Source: Rheinheimera mesophila
Lineage (GTDB): Bacteria > Pseudomonadota > Gammaproteobacteria > Enterobacterales > Alteromonadaceae
Length of the DNA stretch: 64,000 nt
Direction: 5' to 3'
Assembly (NCBI RefSeq): GCF_000986865.1
Contig: NZ_LAVS01000006.1
Coordinates: 39,331 to 103,330, forward strand
Position 1 is the stretch's first letter. Every line of letters begins with the position of its first letter. A model generated the notes under the pieces. That model searched no databases and was not told the origin of the DNA. It saw nothing but the letters and a program-made list of their open reading frames with translations. Positions 8,003 through 16,959 of the stretch are shown one piece after another. Made by a program: the position numbers and the translations under genes.

Positions 8003-9751
8003 TTGCTCGTCATTTTTGGCGATACAAGAAGATACAGTCGGCAGATATTCTGGCTGCCTGTATTTTTATTTGCGTTTATCTTGCCAACTTATCTGCAGGC
8101 GTCAGTAGAGCAGTTAACTCATCTCGATAAAATCAAGAGTTCAAAATTTGCAGAGTTCAGTGAAGGTATTGATGTTTTAGCGAAAAGCGGAACGCACTTA
8201 TCACCTTTCGAAGCGGACTACCTGCAATTACTCAAGGCATATAAGCTCAGTTACCTTGGCGATATAGATCAAGCGCTATTGATATTACAGCCATTGACTG
8301 CAAACTCAGATCCGGCCATCTCTTTTCGGGCTAAAGCTTTATCAATTAATAGTCTTATTATTATCAGAAGGTATCTCGACGCATTTTTGTATTTTGAACA
8401 GTTGATCAATCAATTGCCCCAAGTACACCAGCCTATAGCCAGAGAGCATGGTTTAAGAGTCATAGCTATGATGTATACCATGATTGAGCGTTATGACTTA
8501 TCTGTTTCTTATCTGGACCAGCTTATAGCAGAGAACCCCAGTGAAAATTCAGTATGTGCAGCTTATCAACTGCGACTTGAAGCCTGGTATTCCAGTGATC
8601 AGACAGAGTTGTTGAAGCGTGAGATAGACTCAGGTATCCAATACTGTGAAGACCATAATGAGCCTCTGTGGAGGCAACTTATTATGGTGACCAAGGCAAA
8701 ATTATTATTTAAAGAAGGACTTTATGAGCAGAGTAAGCAGCTTTTACTTAAAGAACATAAAAAAGCTGCGGATACTAAATATCTGCGCTTAATCACAGAG
8801 TTCAATTATTTGTTGGCTGAGAGCTTCTTAATGCTGGGTGAGTTGGATAAGGCCAAAGCATACGCCAATCTGGTTGTCGCTGAGGCAGCGTCTTTTAAAA
8901 ACTACTTTCCACTAGTCCACTCCTATCAGGTTTTGTATCGTGCCGCTAAACAAGAAAAAGACTACCAGCAGGCACTTGGTTATCATGAACAGTATACTGC
9001 TGCGTTCACAGCTTTTATGGATGATAAGTCGGCCCAACAGATGGCCTACCATACGGCCCACTCAGAGATTTTGGCGCAGAGTCAAAAAATTGCCTTACTG
9101 GACAAAGACAATCAACTGTTGCAGTACGAGCAAACCACACTGAAACATCAGGCTACCTTGAATAAACTATTGATTATTGGTTTAGCTGTGTTGGTGTTAG
9201 GTTTTGCTGTGATGACCTATCGAAGTTTTATTGCCCGCCAGCGTTTTAAAGCTTTAGCAGAGTATGATGATTTAACCGCTATCAGCAACAGATACCACTT
9301 TTCCACTTCAGCCAAAGGGGCTTTGGCTTTGTGTGAAAAAGGTCAGTTACCCGCGGCTCTTATTGTGTTTGACCTGGACCATTTTAAACAGATTAATGAT
9401 CAGCATGGCCATGCTGCAGGCGATTGGGCTTTGCGCCAGACCGTGGATACCTGCCGTAATTTCATGCGCAATAACGATGTGTTTGGCCGTATTGGTGGCG
9501 AAGAGTTTGCCATCTTATTACCAGGTTGTCAGAGCGATAAAGCGCATTTACTGGCGGAGATCTGCCGGGATGCGATCAGTAATATTGATACCGCAGCTTC
9601 GGGTTATGACTTTAAATTAAGCGCCAGCTTTGGTGTCACGTCGGCAGAACTATCGGGTTATCACTTAACCAAACTGATTGAAGATGCCGATACCGCTATG
9701 TATCAGGCTAAACAACAAGGCCGGAATAAGGTCCAATTCTTTCAGGGCTGA
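8003..9751 (+). CDS. Periplasmic TPR sensor, membrane-anchored diguanylate cyclase
   Basis: The 582-residue protein has a signal-peptide-like N-terminus (RRYSRQ, a hydrophobic run, LQA near residue 33), a long helical TPR-like region (about 35-340), a short coiled coil, one membrane helix (about 388-405), and a cytoplasmic GGDEF domain with DLDHFKQINDQHGH and an intact GGEEF at about 498-502. It should make cyclic-di-GMP in response to something sensed by the TPR part. No ATG is available near the N-terminus. The TTG at 8003 is favoured by AAGG 10 bases ahead and by coupling to the precursor 2 stop at 8000. A terminator overlaps its stop codon, making it the last gene of the borosin unit. Confidence 0.85.
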   Translation: MLVIFGDTRRYSRQIFWLPVFLFAFILPTYLQASVEQLTHLDKIKSSKFAEFSEGIDVLAKSGTHLSPFEADYLQLLKAYKLSYLGDIDQALLILQPLTANSDPAISFRAKALSINSLIIIRRYLDAFLYFEQLINQLPQVHQPIAREHGLRVIAMMYTMIERYDLSVSYLDQLIAENPSENSVCAAYQLRLEAWYSSDQTELLKREIDSGIQYCEDHNEPLWRQLIMVTKAKLLFKEGLYEQSKQLLLKEHKKAADTKYLRLITEFNYLLAESFLMLGELDKAKAYANLVVAEAASFKNYFPLVHSYQVLYRAAKQEKDYQQALGYHEQYTAAFTAFMDDKSAQQMAYHTAHSEILAQSQKIALLDKDNQLLQYEQTTLKHQATLNKLLIIGLAVLVLGFAVMTYRSFIARQRFKALAEYDDLTAISNRYHFSTSAKGALALCEKGQLPAALIVFDLDHFKQINDQHGHAAGDWALRQTVDTCRNFMRNNDVFGRIGGEEFAILLPGCQSDKAHLLAEICRDAISNIDTAASGYDFKLSASFGVTSAELSGYHLTKLIEDADTAMYQAKQQGRNKVQFFQG

Positions 9752-9775
9752 TTGCTCAGCCCTGTTGAATTTTTA
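9743..9775 (+). terminator. Intrinsic terminator of the borosin operon
   Basis: CAGGGCTGA-TTGC-TCAGCCCTG is a perfect 9-bp stem with a 4-base loop, followed by TTGAATTTTT. It overlaps the stop codon of the GGDEF gene and is the first clear terminator after lepA, which supports one transcription unit from the first precursor to the GGDEF gene. Confidence 0.85.
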
Positions 9776-9821
9776 ACTGGTTTTGCTGTCAGACACTCCG
9801 GTTGATCATCGGAGTTCCGCT

Positions 9822-10493
9822 TTGAAAATATGGATATTTTCTATTGTTGTTCATGCCTTGTTGCTGTGGGCTCTGACTCTGGTCCTTATTCCTGTACCTG
9901 AAAAACCTGCCAGCTCTGCTGTTATTCAAACCTATAGCTATACAGCAGTTCGTGAAAAGCCAATTAGTGAGTCGCAGGTTGCCGCAGCGCCGGTTCGTCA
10001 CAATGACACAGCAAAGCCTGTTGTTCAGAGTACCGAAAAACGCTCTTCTGCCAGTCGTAAAGCCAGCAAATCCGCGAAGGTGAGTCGATCTGAACAAGGG
10101 GTTGTAAGCGCTGATCCGGTCGTCAATTCACAGCCGATGGCTACAGCACCAGCTCCGGCTAAACAAAATAGCTCCTTAGCAGAGCGCGCTTTAGCTGCTG
10201 TCTCTGCTAACACCTCAGAGCCGATAAGACAACGCCACGACCAATCTGAGCTTGTGATCAGCTCCGGTAGCAGTGTAGAGGGAGAGCTTGCTCCTGCCAT
10301 GTTAAAAACAGTAAAAACCTATGCAGATGGCTCAGAACTGGTCAAAGGGGTGCATGGCTGCTGGAAAATTCCGCCTGTGGAATCCCGCACAGGGGCAACC
10401 TGGATGACAACCAGTACCCCTTGTGAAACCGACACTACAGCAGAGCAAATCAACGATATTTTGCAGAAACGCCGCACTTACGCTAATGATTAG
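9822..10493 (+). CDS. Inner-membrane-anchored protein with TonB-like N-terminus
   Basis: Unrecognised 223-residue protein. A single N-terminal membrane helix carries FSIVVHALLLW, whose Ser-x-x-x-His spacing matches the ExbB/ExbD-contacting motif of TonB. A low-complexity Ala/Pro/Lys/Ser periplasmic linker follows (about residues 30-150). The C-terminal 65 residues (GVHGCWKIPPV, two cysteines) do not look like the TonB beta-alpha-beta domain. The TTG at 9822 is chosen because GGAG sits 7 bases ahead; an in-frame TTG at 9783 lacks this. Its last 4 bases overlap the convergent barA. Function is unknown. Confidence 0.65.
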   Translation: MKIWIFSIVVHALLLWALTLVLIPVPEKPASSAVIQTYSYTAVREKPISESQVAAAPVRHNDTAKPVVQSTEKRSSASRKASKSAKVSRSEQGVVSADPVVNSQPMATAPAPAKQNSSLAERALAAVSANTSEPIRQRHDQSELVISSGSSVEGELAPAMLKTVKTYADGSELVKGVHGCWKIPPVESRTGATWMTTSTPCETDTTAEQINDILQKRRTYAND

Positions 10494-13312
10494 CCTGATA
10501 CTTGGGTTGGTACTGGCTCTGTCAGCAGTGGCGGCCAGTTTTTGGCATCCTGCAATAAAGCGTGGATCCTGTCTTGCAGTTCAAACAACTCAGGCTCCAG
10601 TTGTTCGGTTTTTTTACCTTTTTTCAGTTCAGTTTCAATCAGTTCTGTCAGTTGTTTCAGGACGGGCAGTCCGGTATAACAACTAGCACCATGCAGTTTA
10701 TGGATATGTTGCAGCAGTTGTTCCGCGTCCTGTTGTTGCATCGCCTGCTGAATAAGCTGCAGGCTGTCGGGTAAAGACTGCACCAGCATCCATAACATTT
10801 CTTTGGCTAAATCCAGTTTGCCGCCCGCTCTTTGTAAAGCCAGAGTCCAATCCAGTTGTTTGCTTTGTGGTAGCTGATTTTCGCTGACAGAGGCTGCTAA
10901 AGCCTGTTGGAAATCAGGGCAACATTCGCGCAAGGTGTAATGCAGCAGTTTTTCATCCAAAGGTTTGGTTAAAAACTCACAAAAACCTAAGGCTAAAAGT
11001 CGCTCGCGTTCACCCTCTAACGCATGTGCGGTCACAGCAATAATAGGCGTGGCCTCGTTCAGCGAACTCTGCTGAATACGCTGACAGGCCTGAATACCGT
11101 CCATCACAGGCATATTAATATCCATAAAAATCAGATCGTAATGCTGCTGGTTGGCCTTTTGCCAGGCCTCGGCCCCGTTACGGGCTGAATCGACCTGTTC
11201 CACCATTTCACTCAGCAAGGTGTTGATCAGCTTTAAGTTGGCCTCGTTATCATCCACCGACAATACCCGTAGACGAGCTTTGGGTTTGTCCTGTAAGGGG
11301 TTTTGCTCAGGGAAATCCAAATAAGGCTGCGCCAAAGTCATTGCCAGTTTGCGGTAATGCGCAGGTTTGGATAACACTGCTTTGGCACCAGAGGCCTGCA
11401 GCACTTCCCGTAAGTTAGGCGACAGGGTATTGACCAGCAAATACAACTGTTCGCTGTGCAATTGCAGTTGCTGCAGTAGTTCGATCACCTGATTCACCTG
11501 ATTCAGTGAAATAGAGCGGCCAATCAGCGCCATATCAATCTGAGGTTGCAACGCCAGCGTTTGGTTCAACTGGCTCATATTGCTACAACTGATAATGTTC
11601 AGTCCCCACTGATCCAATTGAGCCAGCATGGCTTCGCGGGAATACTGCTGGGGTTCAAAATACAAAATCGTTTTGTGTTTCAACTCTGCCAAAGGCAAGG
11701 GTTCAGCGATGGACAAATGATGGCGTTTGCACAGCAAGGTAAACCAGAAGGTTGAACCTTCACCCGCTTTACTGTCAAAGCCAATTTTACCGCCCATGGC
11801 TGTGACCAGACGCTGTGAAATCACTAAACCTAAGCCTGTGCCACCATAACGGCGGCCAATACTGTTGTCAGCCTGACTAAAACCGCCGAACAAACTTTTT
11901 TGCTGCTCTTCAGAAATACCTATGCCGGTATCCTGCACCGAAAAACGCAGTTGCCATTGCTCATCTGGCATAGGCCGGCCGCTAACGCGGATCACTACAC
12001 TGCCTTGTTCAGTGAATTTAATCGCATTACCGGCAATATTGGTCAGGATCTGATTAATCCGCATCGGGTCGGCAATTAAATCGTCAGGACAACTGTTGTC
12101 GATTAATAAAACCAGTTCCAGTTGTTTATCAAAAGCGTTCGACGCCAATAACTCCACTGCGTCGTGCAGTAAATCACGTAACGAAAATGGCTCAGGGTTA
12201 ATCGGCATCCGGCCTTCCTCCAGCCTGGCGTAGTCCAATACGTCGTTGACCAGACTGAGTAAGCTATTGGCCGACTTTTGAATAGTGGCCAGATAATCCT
12301 GCTGGTTATGAGTCAGGTTGGTTTTGAGGAGCTGCCGGGCAAAACCGATAACGGCATTCAGCGGTGTACGTAATTCGTGGGACATTTTAGCGAGGAAGTC
12401 AGATTTGCTGCGGTTATCTTCCATCGCTTTTTTGCGCGACAGATCCAGCTCAATGTTTTGCATTTCCAGCTGTTCCATACTTTGTTGCAAGTCGCTGGTG
12501 GCCTGCTCAATACTTTGCTGCATCTCTTCGTCATGGCTTTTCAGCGCAGTGGCCAGCGCATTGATCCCGGCACGCAATTGCTCTAATTCACCTAAAAAAG
12601 GCTGTTGGAGCTGGCTTTGATACTGGCCTTCCCTTAACTGATCGATCACATCGCCCATCTGCTGCAAAGGATGGCTGACCTTCTTAATCAGGCGCAAACT
12701 AAAGTACACACAGGCCGCCAGCCCAAGTAAAATAATCAGCAGGCTGCTCAGCAGTGAGGTTTGCTGCGCCAGCATCACTTTGTCTTTTGCCACTTGCACC
12801 GAGATATAGCCCAAGGGTTGGTCAGCCGGTGCTGCGCTAAAGTCGGCCTGCTCAGGCAGGATAGGCGTGCGGATCACCAGCCAGTTGCCCAGGTCCGTAA
12901 TAGTACTTTGCTGTGGAATGGCCGTGTCGGGCTGATACTTCAGCATGGCAAAGTCTTTGTGATAGTTGGTGGTGACAAAAAGCTCGTGGTCGGCATTAAA
13001 AATAGCGATACTTTTCACCAGCGCTGAGTTCTTTCTGTGGCTGACATCCAGCAAACGTTTGACGTCTTGTCTGCTGTTATGTAACAAGGCATGCTCACTG
13101 GCTATCGCCAAAGGGACGGCAATGTTTTCCGCCTGTTCTTCCAGATACTGAGCCAAATCATGATAGCGGGCATAGCTAAAATAACCCCCAAGGCATAAAC
13201 TGACCAGCAGGGTCGGCACCAGGGTGGTCAATAAGACCCAATCTCTTAAACCAATTTTCGTCATCTGTCGCGCTGCTTGATAGAATAGTCCGGAGCGAAT
13301 TGATAATGACAC
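10490..13312 (-). CDS. barA: Hybrid sensor histidine kinase BarA
   Basis: Tripartite sensor that in gammaproteobacteria phosphorylates UvrY/GacA and so controls CsrA-sequestering small RNAs. The 940 residues contain two membrane helices (about 24-46 and 186-206) around a periplasmic sensor, a HAMP and coiled coil, the HisKA site FLAKMSHELRTPLN with H312, an HATPase with N429 in GNAIKFTE, a receiver with D731 in FMDINMPVMDG, and a C-terminal Hpt domain with HKLHG (H871). Residues 547-663 look like a second, degenerate receiver: the acidic pair is replaced (ILYFEP) and the phospho-acceptor position reads LIGRS, although LSKPA is retained. Divergent from rlmD with only 38 bp between, as in related genomes. 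Confidence 0.93.
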   Translation of the reverse strand: MSLSIRSGLFYQAARQMTKIGLRDWVLLTTLVPTLLVSLCLGGYFSYARYHDLAQYLEEQAENIAVPLAIASEHALLHNSRQDVKRLLDVSHRKNSALVKSIAIFNADHELFVTTNYHKDFAMLKYQPDTAIPQQSTITDLGNWLVIRTPILPEQADFSAAPADQPLGYISVQVAKDKVMLAQQTSLLSSLLIILLGLAACVYFSLRLIKKVSHPLQQMGDVIDQLREGQYQSQLQQPFLGELEQLRAGINALATALKSHDEEMQQSIEQATSDLQQSMEQLEMQNIELDLSRKKAMEDNRSKSDFLAKMSHELRTPLNAVIGFARQLLKTNLTHNQQDYLATIQKSANSLLSLVNDVLDYARLEEGRMPINPEPFSLRDLLHDAVELLASNAFDKQLELVLLIDNSCPDDLIADPMRINQILTNIAGNAIKFTEQGSVVIRVSGRPMPDEQWQLRFSVQDTGIGISEEQQKSLFGGFSQADNSIGRRYGGTGLGLVISQRLVTAMGGKIGFDSKAGEGSTFWFTLLCKRHHLSIAEPLPLAELKHKTILYFEPQQYSREAMLAQLDQWGLNIISCSNMSQLNQTLALQPQIDMALIGRSISLNQVNQVIELLQQLQLHSEQLYLLVNTLSPNLREVLQASGAKAVLSKPAHYRKLAMTLAQPYLDFPEQNPLQDKPKARLRVLSVDDNEANLKLINTLLSEMVEQVDSARNGAEAWQKANQQHYDLIFMDINMPVMDGIQACQRIQQSSLNEATPIIAVTAHALEGERERLLALGFCEFLTKPLDEKLLHYTLRECCPDFQQALAASVSENQLPQSKQLDWTLALQRAGGKLDLAKEMLWMLVQSLPDSLQLIQQAMQQQDAEQLLQHIHKLHGASCYTGLPVLKQLTELIETELKKGKKTEQLEPELFELQDRIHALLQDAKNWPPLLTEPVPTQVSG

Positions 13313-13350
13313 AAGGCTTACAAAAAGCCCACCACAGGTACTAAGTCCAG

Positions 13351-14691
13351 ATGGTCAAAATTTATCAGGCTGCCAAAGGCACCAGAGATAAACCTCAACA
13401 GTTAAAGCAAATCGAAGTACAGATCGAACGTCTGGATCACGAAGCTCAGGGCATAGGCTTTGAGCAAAAGCGTATAGTTTTTGTCAGCGGCGCTTTGCCC
13501 GGCGAACGGGTCAAAGTACAACTGACTGAACAAAAAGACAAATCGGCCAAAGGTAAGGTGGTCAAAGTACTACAGGCCTCGCCGCTGCGTCAGACTCCGG
13601 CCTGCAAACATTTTGCTGACTGCGGTGGTTGTCAGTTGCAGTATTTATCGGCAGAACATCAACTGGAGCTGAAGCAACAAGGTGTGGATCAATTAATCCG
13701 CCATCAGACGGGTTTAACTTCATTGCCCTGGCAAACCCCGCTAAAAAGTGCGGGCGAAGGCTACAGGCGTAAAGCCCGTATTGGTGTTTGGTTTGATAAA
13801 AAAACGCAGCAATTTACTGTAGGTTTTCGCAAAGCCAACGACAAAGTTATTACCTCTGTTGAGCACTGTCTGGTGCTAAGCCCCGCTTTAGCCCGGATTT
13901 TTAATGTGCTGCAGCAGCAACTGCCAACACTGCAGCAAGGCGCTGCTATTACTCATGTTGAAGCGCTGGACGCTGATGGTCAGGTGTATTTCATAGTGCG
14001 GCATATCAAAGCTTTGCCACTGTCCGATCAACAAGCTTTGATTAAGGCTTGGCCCGAAGCGGTATGGATAGGTGAAGCAGAACCTGAACTTTATCAGTAT
14101 TGGCAAGTCGGAACTGCAGAACCCAGCTATGCTTTGCCAGCTTTGGGTTTAACATTGCAGTTCTCTGCCGCTGATTTTATTCAGGTCAATCAGAGTATGA
14201 ATCAGCAAATGGTGCAACAGGCACTGGATTGGCTCAATCCGCAACCTGATGAGCACGTATTGGAGTTGTATTGTGGTATAGGGAATTTTAGTCTGGCGTT
14301 GGCGCAACGCGCCAAATCGGTGCATGGTCTGGAAGGCGTCACTGCTATGGTGCAACGAGCGCAGGCCAATGCAGCACTCAATGACCTGAGCAACCTGAGT
14401 TTTAGTCAGGCCGACCTGCATTTAGCCTGGCCTAAAGCCGACTGGAATCAGCCAAAGTACCAAAAAGTACTGCTCGACCCGGCCCGTGCTGGGGCTGTGG
14501 GGGCAATAGCGCAAATAGCGGGCTTAAGTCCGGCACAGATATTGTACGTATCTTGTAATTCGCTTACTTTTGCCCAGGATGCAAAAGTTTTACTGGCTTG
14601 TGGCTATCAGCTGGATAAAATCAGTGCGATGGATATGTTTCCACAAACCAGCCATCTGGAGTTGATGGCGTTGTTTCACAGGAGAAAGTAA
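13351..14691 (+). CDS. rlmD: 23S rRNA (uracil(1939)-C(5))-methyltransferase RlmD
   Basis: S-adenosylmethionine-dependent enzyme that makes 5-methyluridine at position 1939 of 23S rRNA. The 446 residues comprise an N-terminal TRAM domain (IERLDHEAQGIGF), four cysteines for the 4Fe-4S cluster (CKHFADCGGCQLQY plus the cysteine in VEHCLVLSP), SAM-binding LELYCGIGNFSLALA, and the catalytic DPARAGA and YVSCNS motifs. relA starts 3 bp downstream, so the pair is probably one operon. Confidence 0.96.
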   Translation: MVKIYQAAKGTRDKPQQLKQIEVQIERLDHEAQGIGFEQKRIVFVSGALPGERVKVQLTEQKDKSAKGKVVKVLQASPLRQTPACKHFADCGGCQLQYLSAEHQLELKQQGVDQLIRHQTGLTSLPWQTPLKSAGEGYRRKARIGVWFDKKTQQFTVGFRKANDKVITSVEHCLVLSPALARIFNVLQQQLPTLQQGAAITHVEALDADGQVYFIVRHIKALPLSDQQALIKAWPEAVWIGEAEPELYQYWQVGTAEPSYALPALGLTLQFSAADFIQVNQSMNQQMVQQALDWLNPQPDEHVLELYCGIGNFSLALAQRAKSVHGLEGVTAMVQRAQANAALNDLSNLSFSQADLHLAWPKADWNQPKYQKVLLDPARAGAVGAIAQIAGLSPAQILYVSCNSLTFAQDAKVLLACGYQLDKISAMDMFPQTSHLELMALFHRRK

Positions 14692-14694
14692 CGA

Positions 14695-16887
14695 ATGGTG
14701 ACGGTAAGGCAATCACATAGCGCCGAATACCACCCAGGCGGCACGCAGAGCTGGTTAAGCGCTTTAGGTTTACCTGACGCCAAAATTACCGCGCTACTGG
14801 ATGCTGAGCTCTGGTTGCATCAGCAGAATCTGACCGATCAGGAGCCCGAAGTACAAACGGGCTGGGAGATGGTCGAAATTCTGGCTGATTTGCGTATGGA
14901 CAAAGATGCCTTAACTGCTGCGTTATTATTCCCATTGGTTGACGCCAAACTGATAGAACTGGAACAAGTAGAAACGAAGTTTTGTTCTGCCGTATTGGCG
15001 ATGCTCAATGCTGTGCGCCAAATGGAGGCCATTCGGTCTATTCCGGTGGGACCCAACCAAAGCACGAATCCACAACAAGCCGATAACCTGCGCCGTATGT
15101 TATTGGCCATGGTGGAAGATGTGCGCGCTGTGGTGTTAAAACTGGCGGCACAAATTTGTTATCTGCGCAGCGTAAAAAACGCCGATGAAGAAACCAGGGT
15201 ATTAGCGGCCAAAGAAACCAACGCTATTTTTGGCCCACTGGCCAACCGTTTGGGTATTGGCCAGATCAAATGGGAGCTGGAAGATTTAGCTTTCCGTTAC
15301 CTGCATCCACAAACCTATAAACAAATTGCCAGTCTGCTGGAAGAAAAACGCTTAGACCGCGAACAGTATATGCAGGATTTTGTCGCTTCAGTGCGGCAAA
15401 AAATGCAGGACGCTGGTATTGAAGTGGAAGTCTACGGCCGGCCTAAACATATTTTCAGTATCTGGAAAAAGATGCAAAAAAAGCAGTTGGCTTTTGATCA
15501 ACTGTACGACATTCGCGCCGTGCGGATTGTTACCACCAAGGTACAGGACTGTTATGCTGCTTTGGGTATAGTGCATACCTCCTGGCGGCATCTGCCAAAA
15601 GAATTCGATGACTATATAGCCACACCCAAACAAAATGGCTATCAGTCGATTCATACCGTGGTGCTTGGCCCGGCGGGCCGCCCTGTCGAAATTCAAATCC
15701 GTACTCATCAGATGCATGACGATGCTGAACTGGGTGTGGCGGCGCACTGGCGTTATAAAGAAGGTACTGGCCATCCGGGTAAAGAGGGCCAGTTGGACGA
15801 AAAAATTGGCTGGTTGCGTAAACTGCTAGCCTGGCAGGAAGAGCTGGTGGACGGCTCGGATTTAGCTGAAGAGCTAAAAAATCAGGTCACCGAAGACAGG
15901 GTGTATGTGTTTACGCCAAAAGGCGATATTGTCGATTTGCCGCTCGGTTCTACGCCGCTGGATTTTGCCTATTACATTCACTCCAACGTCGGCCATCGCT
16001 GCATAGGTGCCAAGATTTCCGGCCGTATCGTGCCTTTTACCTACCAACTGAAAACTGGCGATCAAATTGAAATATTAACGGGCCGCGAACCGAACCCGAG
16101 TCGCGATTGGCTCAACCCAAACTCAGGCTATTTAAAATCCAGCCGTGCCCGTTCCAAAGTGCAGTACTGGTTCCGTCTGCAGGACAGAGATAAAAATATA
16201 GCGGCGGGCAAAGAGCTACTGGATACCGAACTGAACCGGCTGAATCTCACCATCGACAGCATTCCCAAAGTGCTGGCGCGTTTTAATGTCAACAGTATGG
16301 AAGAGTTACTGGCCGGTATTGGTGGCGGCGAAATTAAAGTCACCCAAGTGGTGCATTATGTGCAAAGTCAGTCGGGCAAATTGCAGCAGCCTGAGATCGA
16401 CCCGCGCCTGATCAGCAAACCTATGTCGGCCCAGCCGAAAAGCCATGTGGTGGTGCAGGGTGTAGGTAACTTATTAACTCATATGGCCGGTTGCTGCCAG
16501 CCTTTGCCGGGCGATGCCATTGTCGGTTACATCACCCAGGGCCGGGGTATAGCAGTGCACCGTGACGACTGTGAGCAGTTTAAAGTGCTGCAGGAAGCCC
16601 ATCGTGAGCGGGTGGTGGAAGCGACTTGGGGCGATAAATACGCCTCAGGTTATGAAGTCACTATTCGTATTGTGGCGCACGACCGCAATGGTTTACTACG
16701 CGATATCACCAGTATTCTGGCCAATGAAAAAGCCAACGTGCTGCGGATGAGTAGTAACTCGGATATTTCGCAGCAAACCGCTACCATCATTATGACAATG
16801 GAGCTGTATAACCTGGATTCACTGAATAAACTGCTGACCAAAGTCAGCCAGATTGACGATGTGATCGAAGCGAAACGCTTTCACTGA
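14695..16887 (+). CDS. relA: GTP pyrophosphokinase RelA
   Basis: Ribosome-dependent (p)ppGpp synthetase of the stringent response. The 730 residues hold an N-terminal pseudo-hydrolase domain in which the HD metal site is missing (ALLFPLVDAK), as in E. coli RelA, so it should be a synthetase only. The synthetase domain has RAVRIVT, KEFDDYIATPKQNGYQSIHT and EIQIRTHQMH. Then come a TGS domain (about residues 400-470, VYVFTPKGDIVDLPLG), the conserved zinc-finger cysteines in AGCCQPLPGD, and a C-terminal ACT domain. It follows rlmD by 3 bp and ends at a strong terminator. Confidence 0.97.
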   Translation: MVTVRQSHSAEYHPGGTQSWLSALGLPDAKITALLDAELWLHQQNLTDQEPEVQTGWEMVEILADLRMDKDALTAALLFPLVDAKLIELEQVETKFCSAVLAMLNAVRQMEAIRSIPVGPNQSTNPQQADNLRRMLLAMVEDVRAVVLKLAAQICYLRSVKNADEETRVLAAKETNAIFGPLANRLGIGQIKWELEDLAFRYLHPQTYKQIASLLEEKRLDREQYMQDFVASVRQKMQDAGIEVEVYGRPKHIFSIWKKMQKKQLAFDQLYDIRAVRIVTTKVQDCYAALGIVHTSWRHLPKEFDDYIATPKQNGYQSIHTVVLGPAGRPVEIQIRTHQMHDDAELGVAAHWRYKEGTGHPGKEGQLDEKIGWLRKLLAWQEELVDGSDLAEELKNQVTEDRVYVFTPKGDIVDLPLGSTPLDFAYYIHSNVGHRCIGAKISGRIVPFTYQLKTGDQIEILTGREPNPSRDWLNPNSGYLKSSRARSKVQYWFRLQDRDKNIAAGKELLDTELNRLNLTIDSIPKVLARFNVNSMEELLAGIGGGEIKVTQVVHYVQSQSGKLQQPEIDPRLISKPMSAQPKSHVVVQGVGNLLTHMAGCCQPLPGDAIVGYITQGRGIAVHRDDCEQFKVLQEAHRERVVEATWGDKYASGYEVTIRIVAHDRNGLLRDITSILANEKANVLRMSSNSDISQQTATIIMTMELYNLDSLNKLLTKVSQIDDVIEAKRFH

Positions 16888-16915
16888 TTTTAAATTCAAT
16901 ATGTTTTATTAAATA

Positions 16916-16946
16916 ACGCCGGAGCCCCGAGCTCCGGCGTCTTTTC
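16916..16946 (+). terminator. Intrinsic terminator after relA
   Basis: ACGCCGGAGC-CCCGA-GCTCCGGCGT is a perfect 10-bp stem followed by CTTTTC. It lies between relA and mazG, so mazG may depend on its own promoter or on read-through. Confidence 0.9.
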
Positions 16947-16959
16947 TACAGGATTTACC

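Noticed and set aside
12318..12620. 100-residue plus-strand frame
   Set aside because: Antisense to the HAMP and kinase part of barA, without translation signals.
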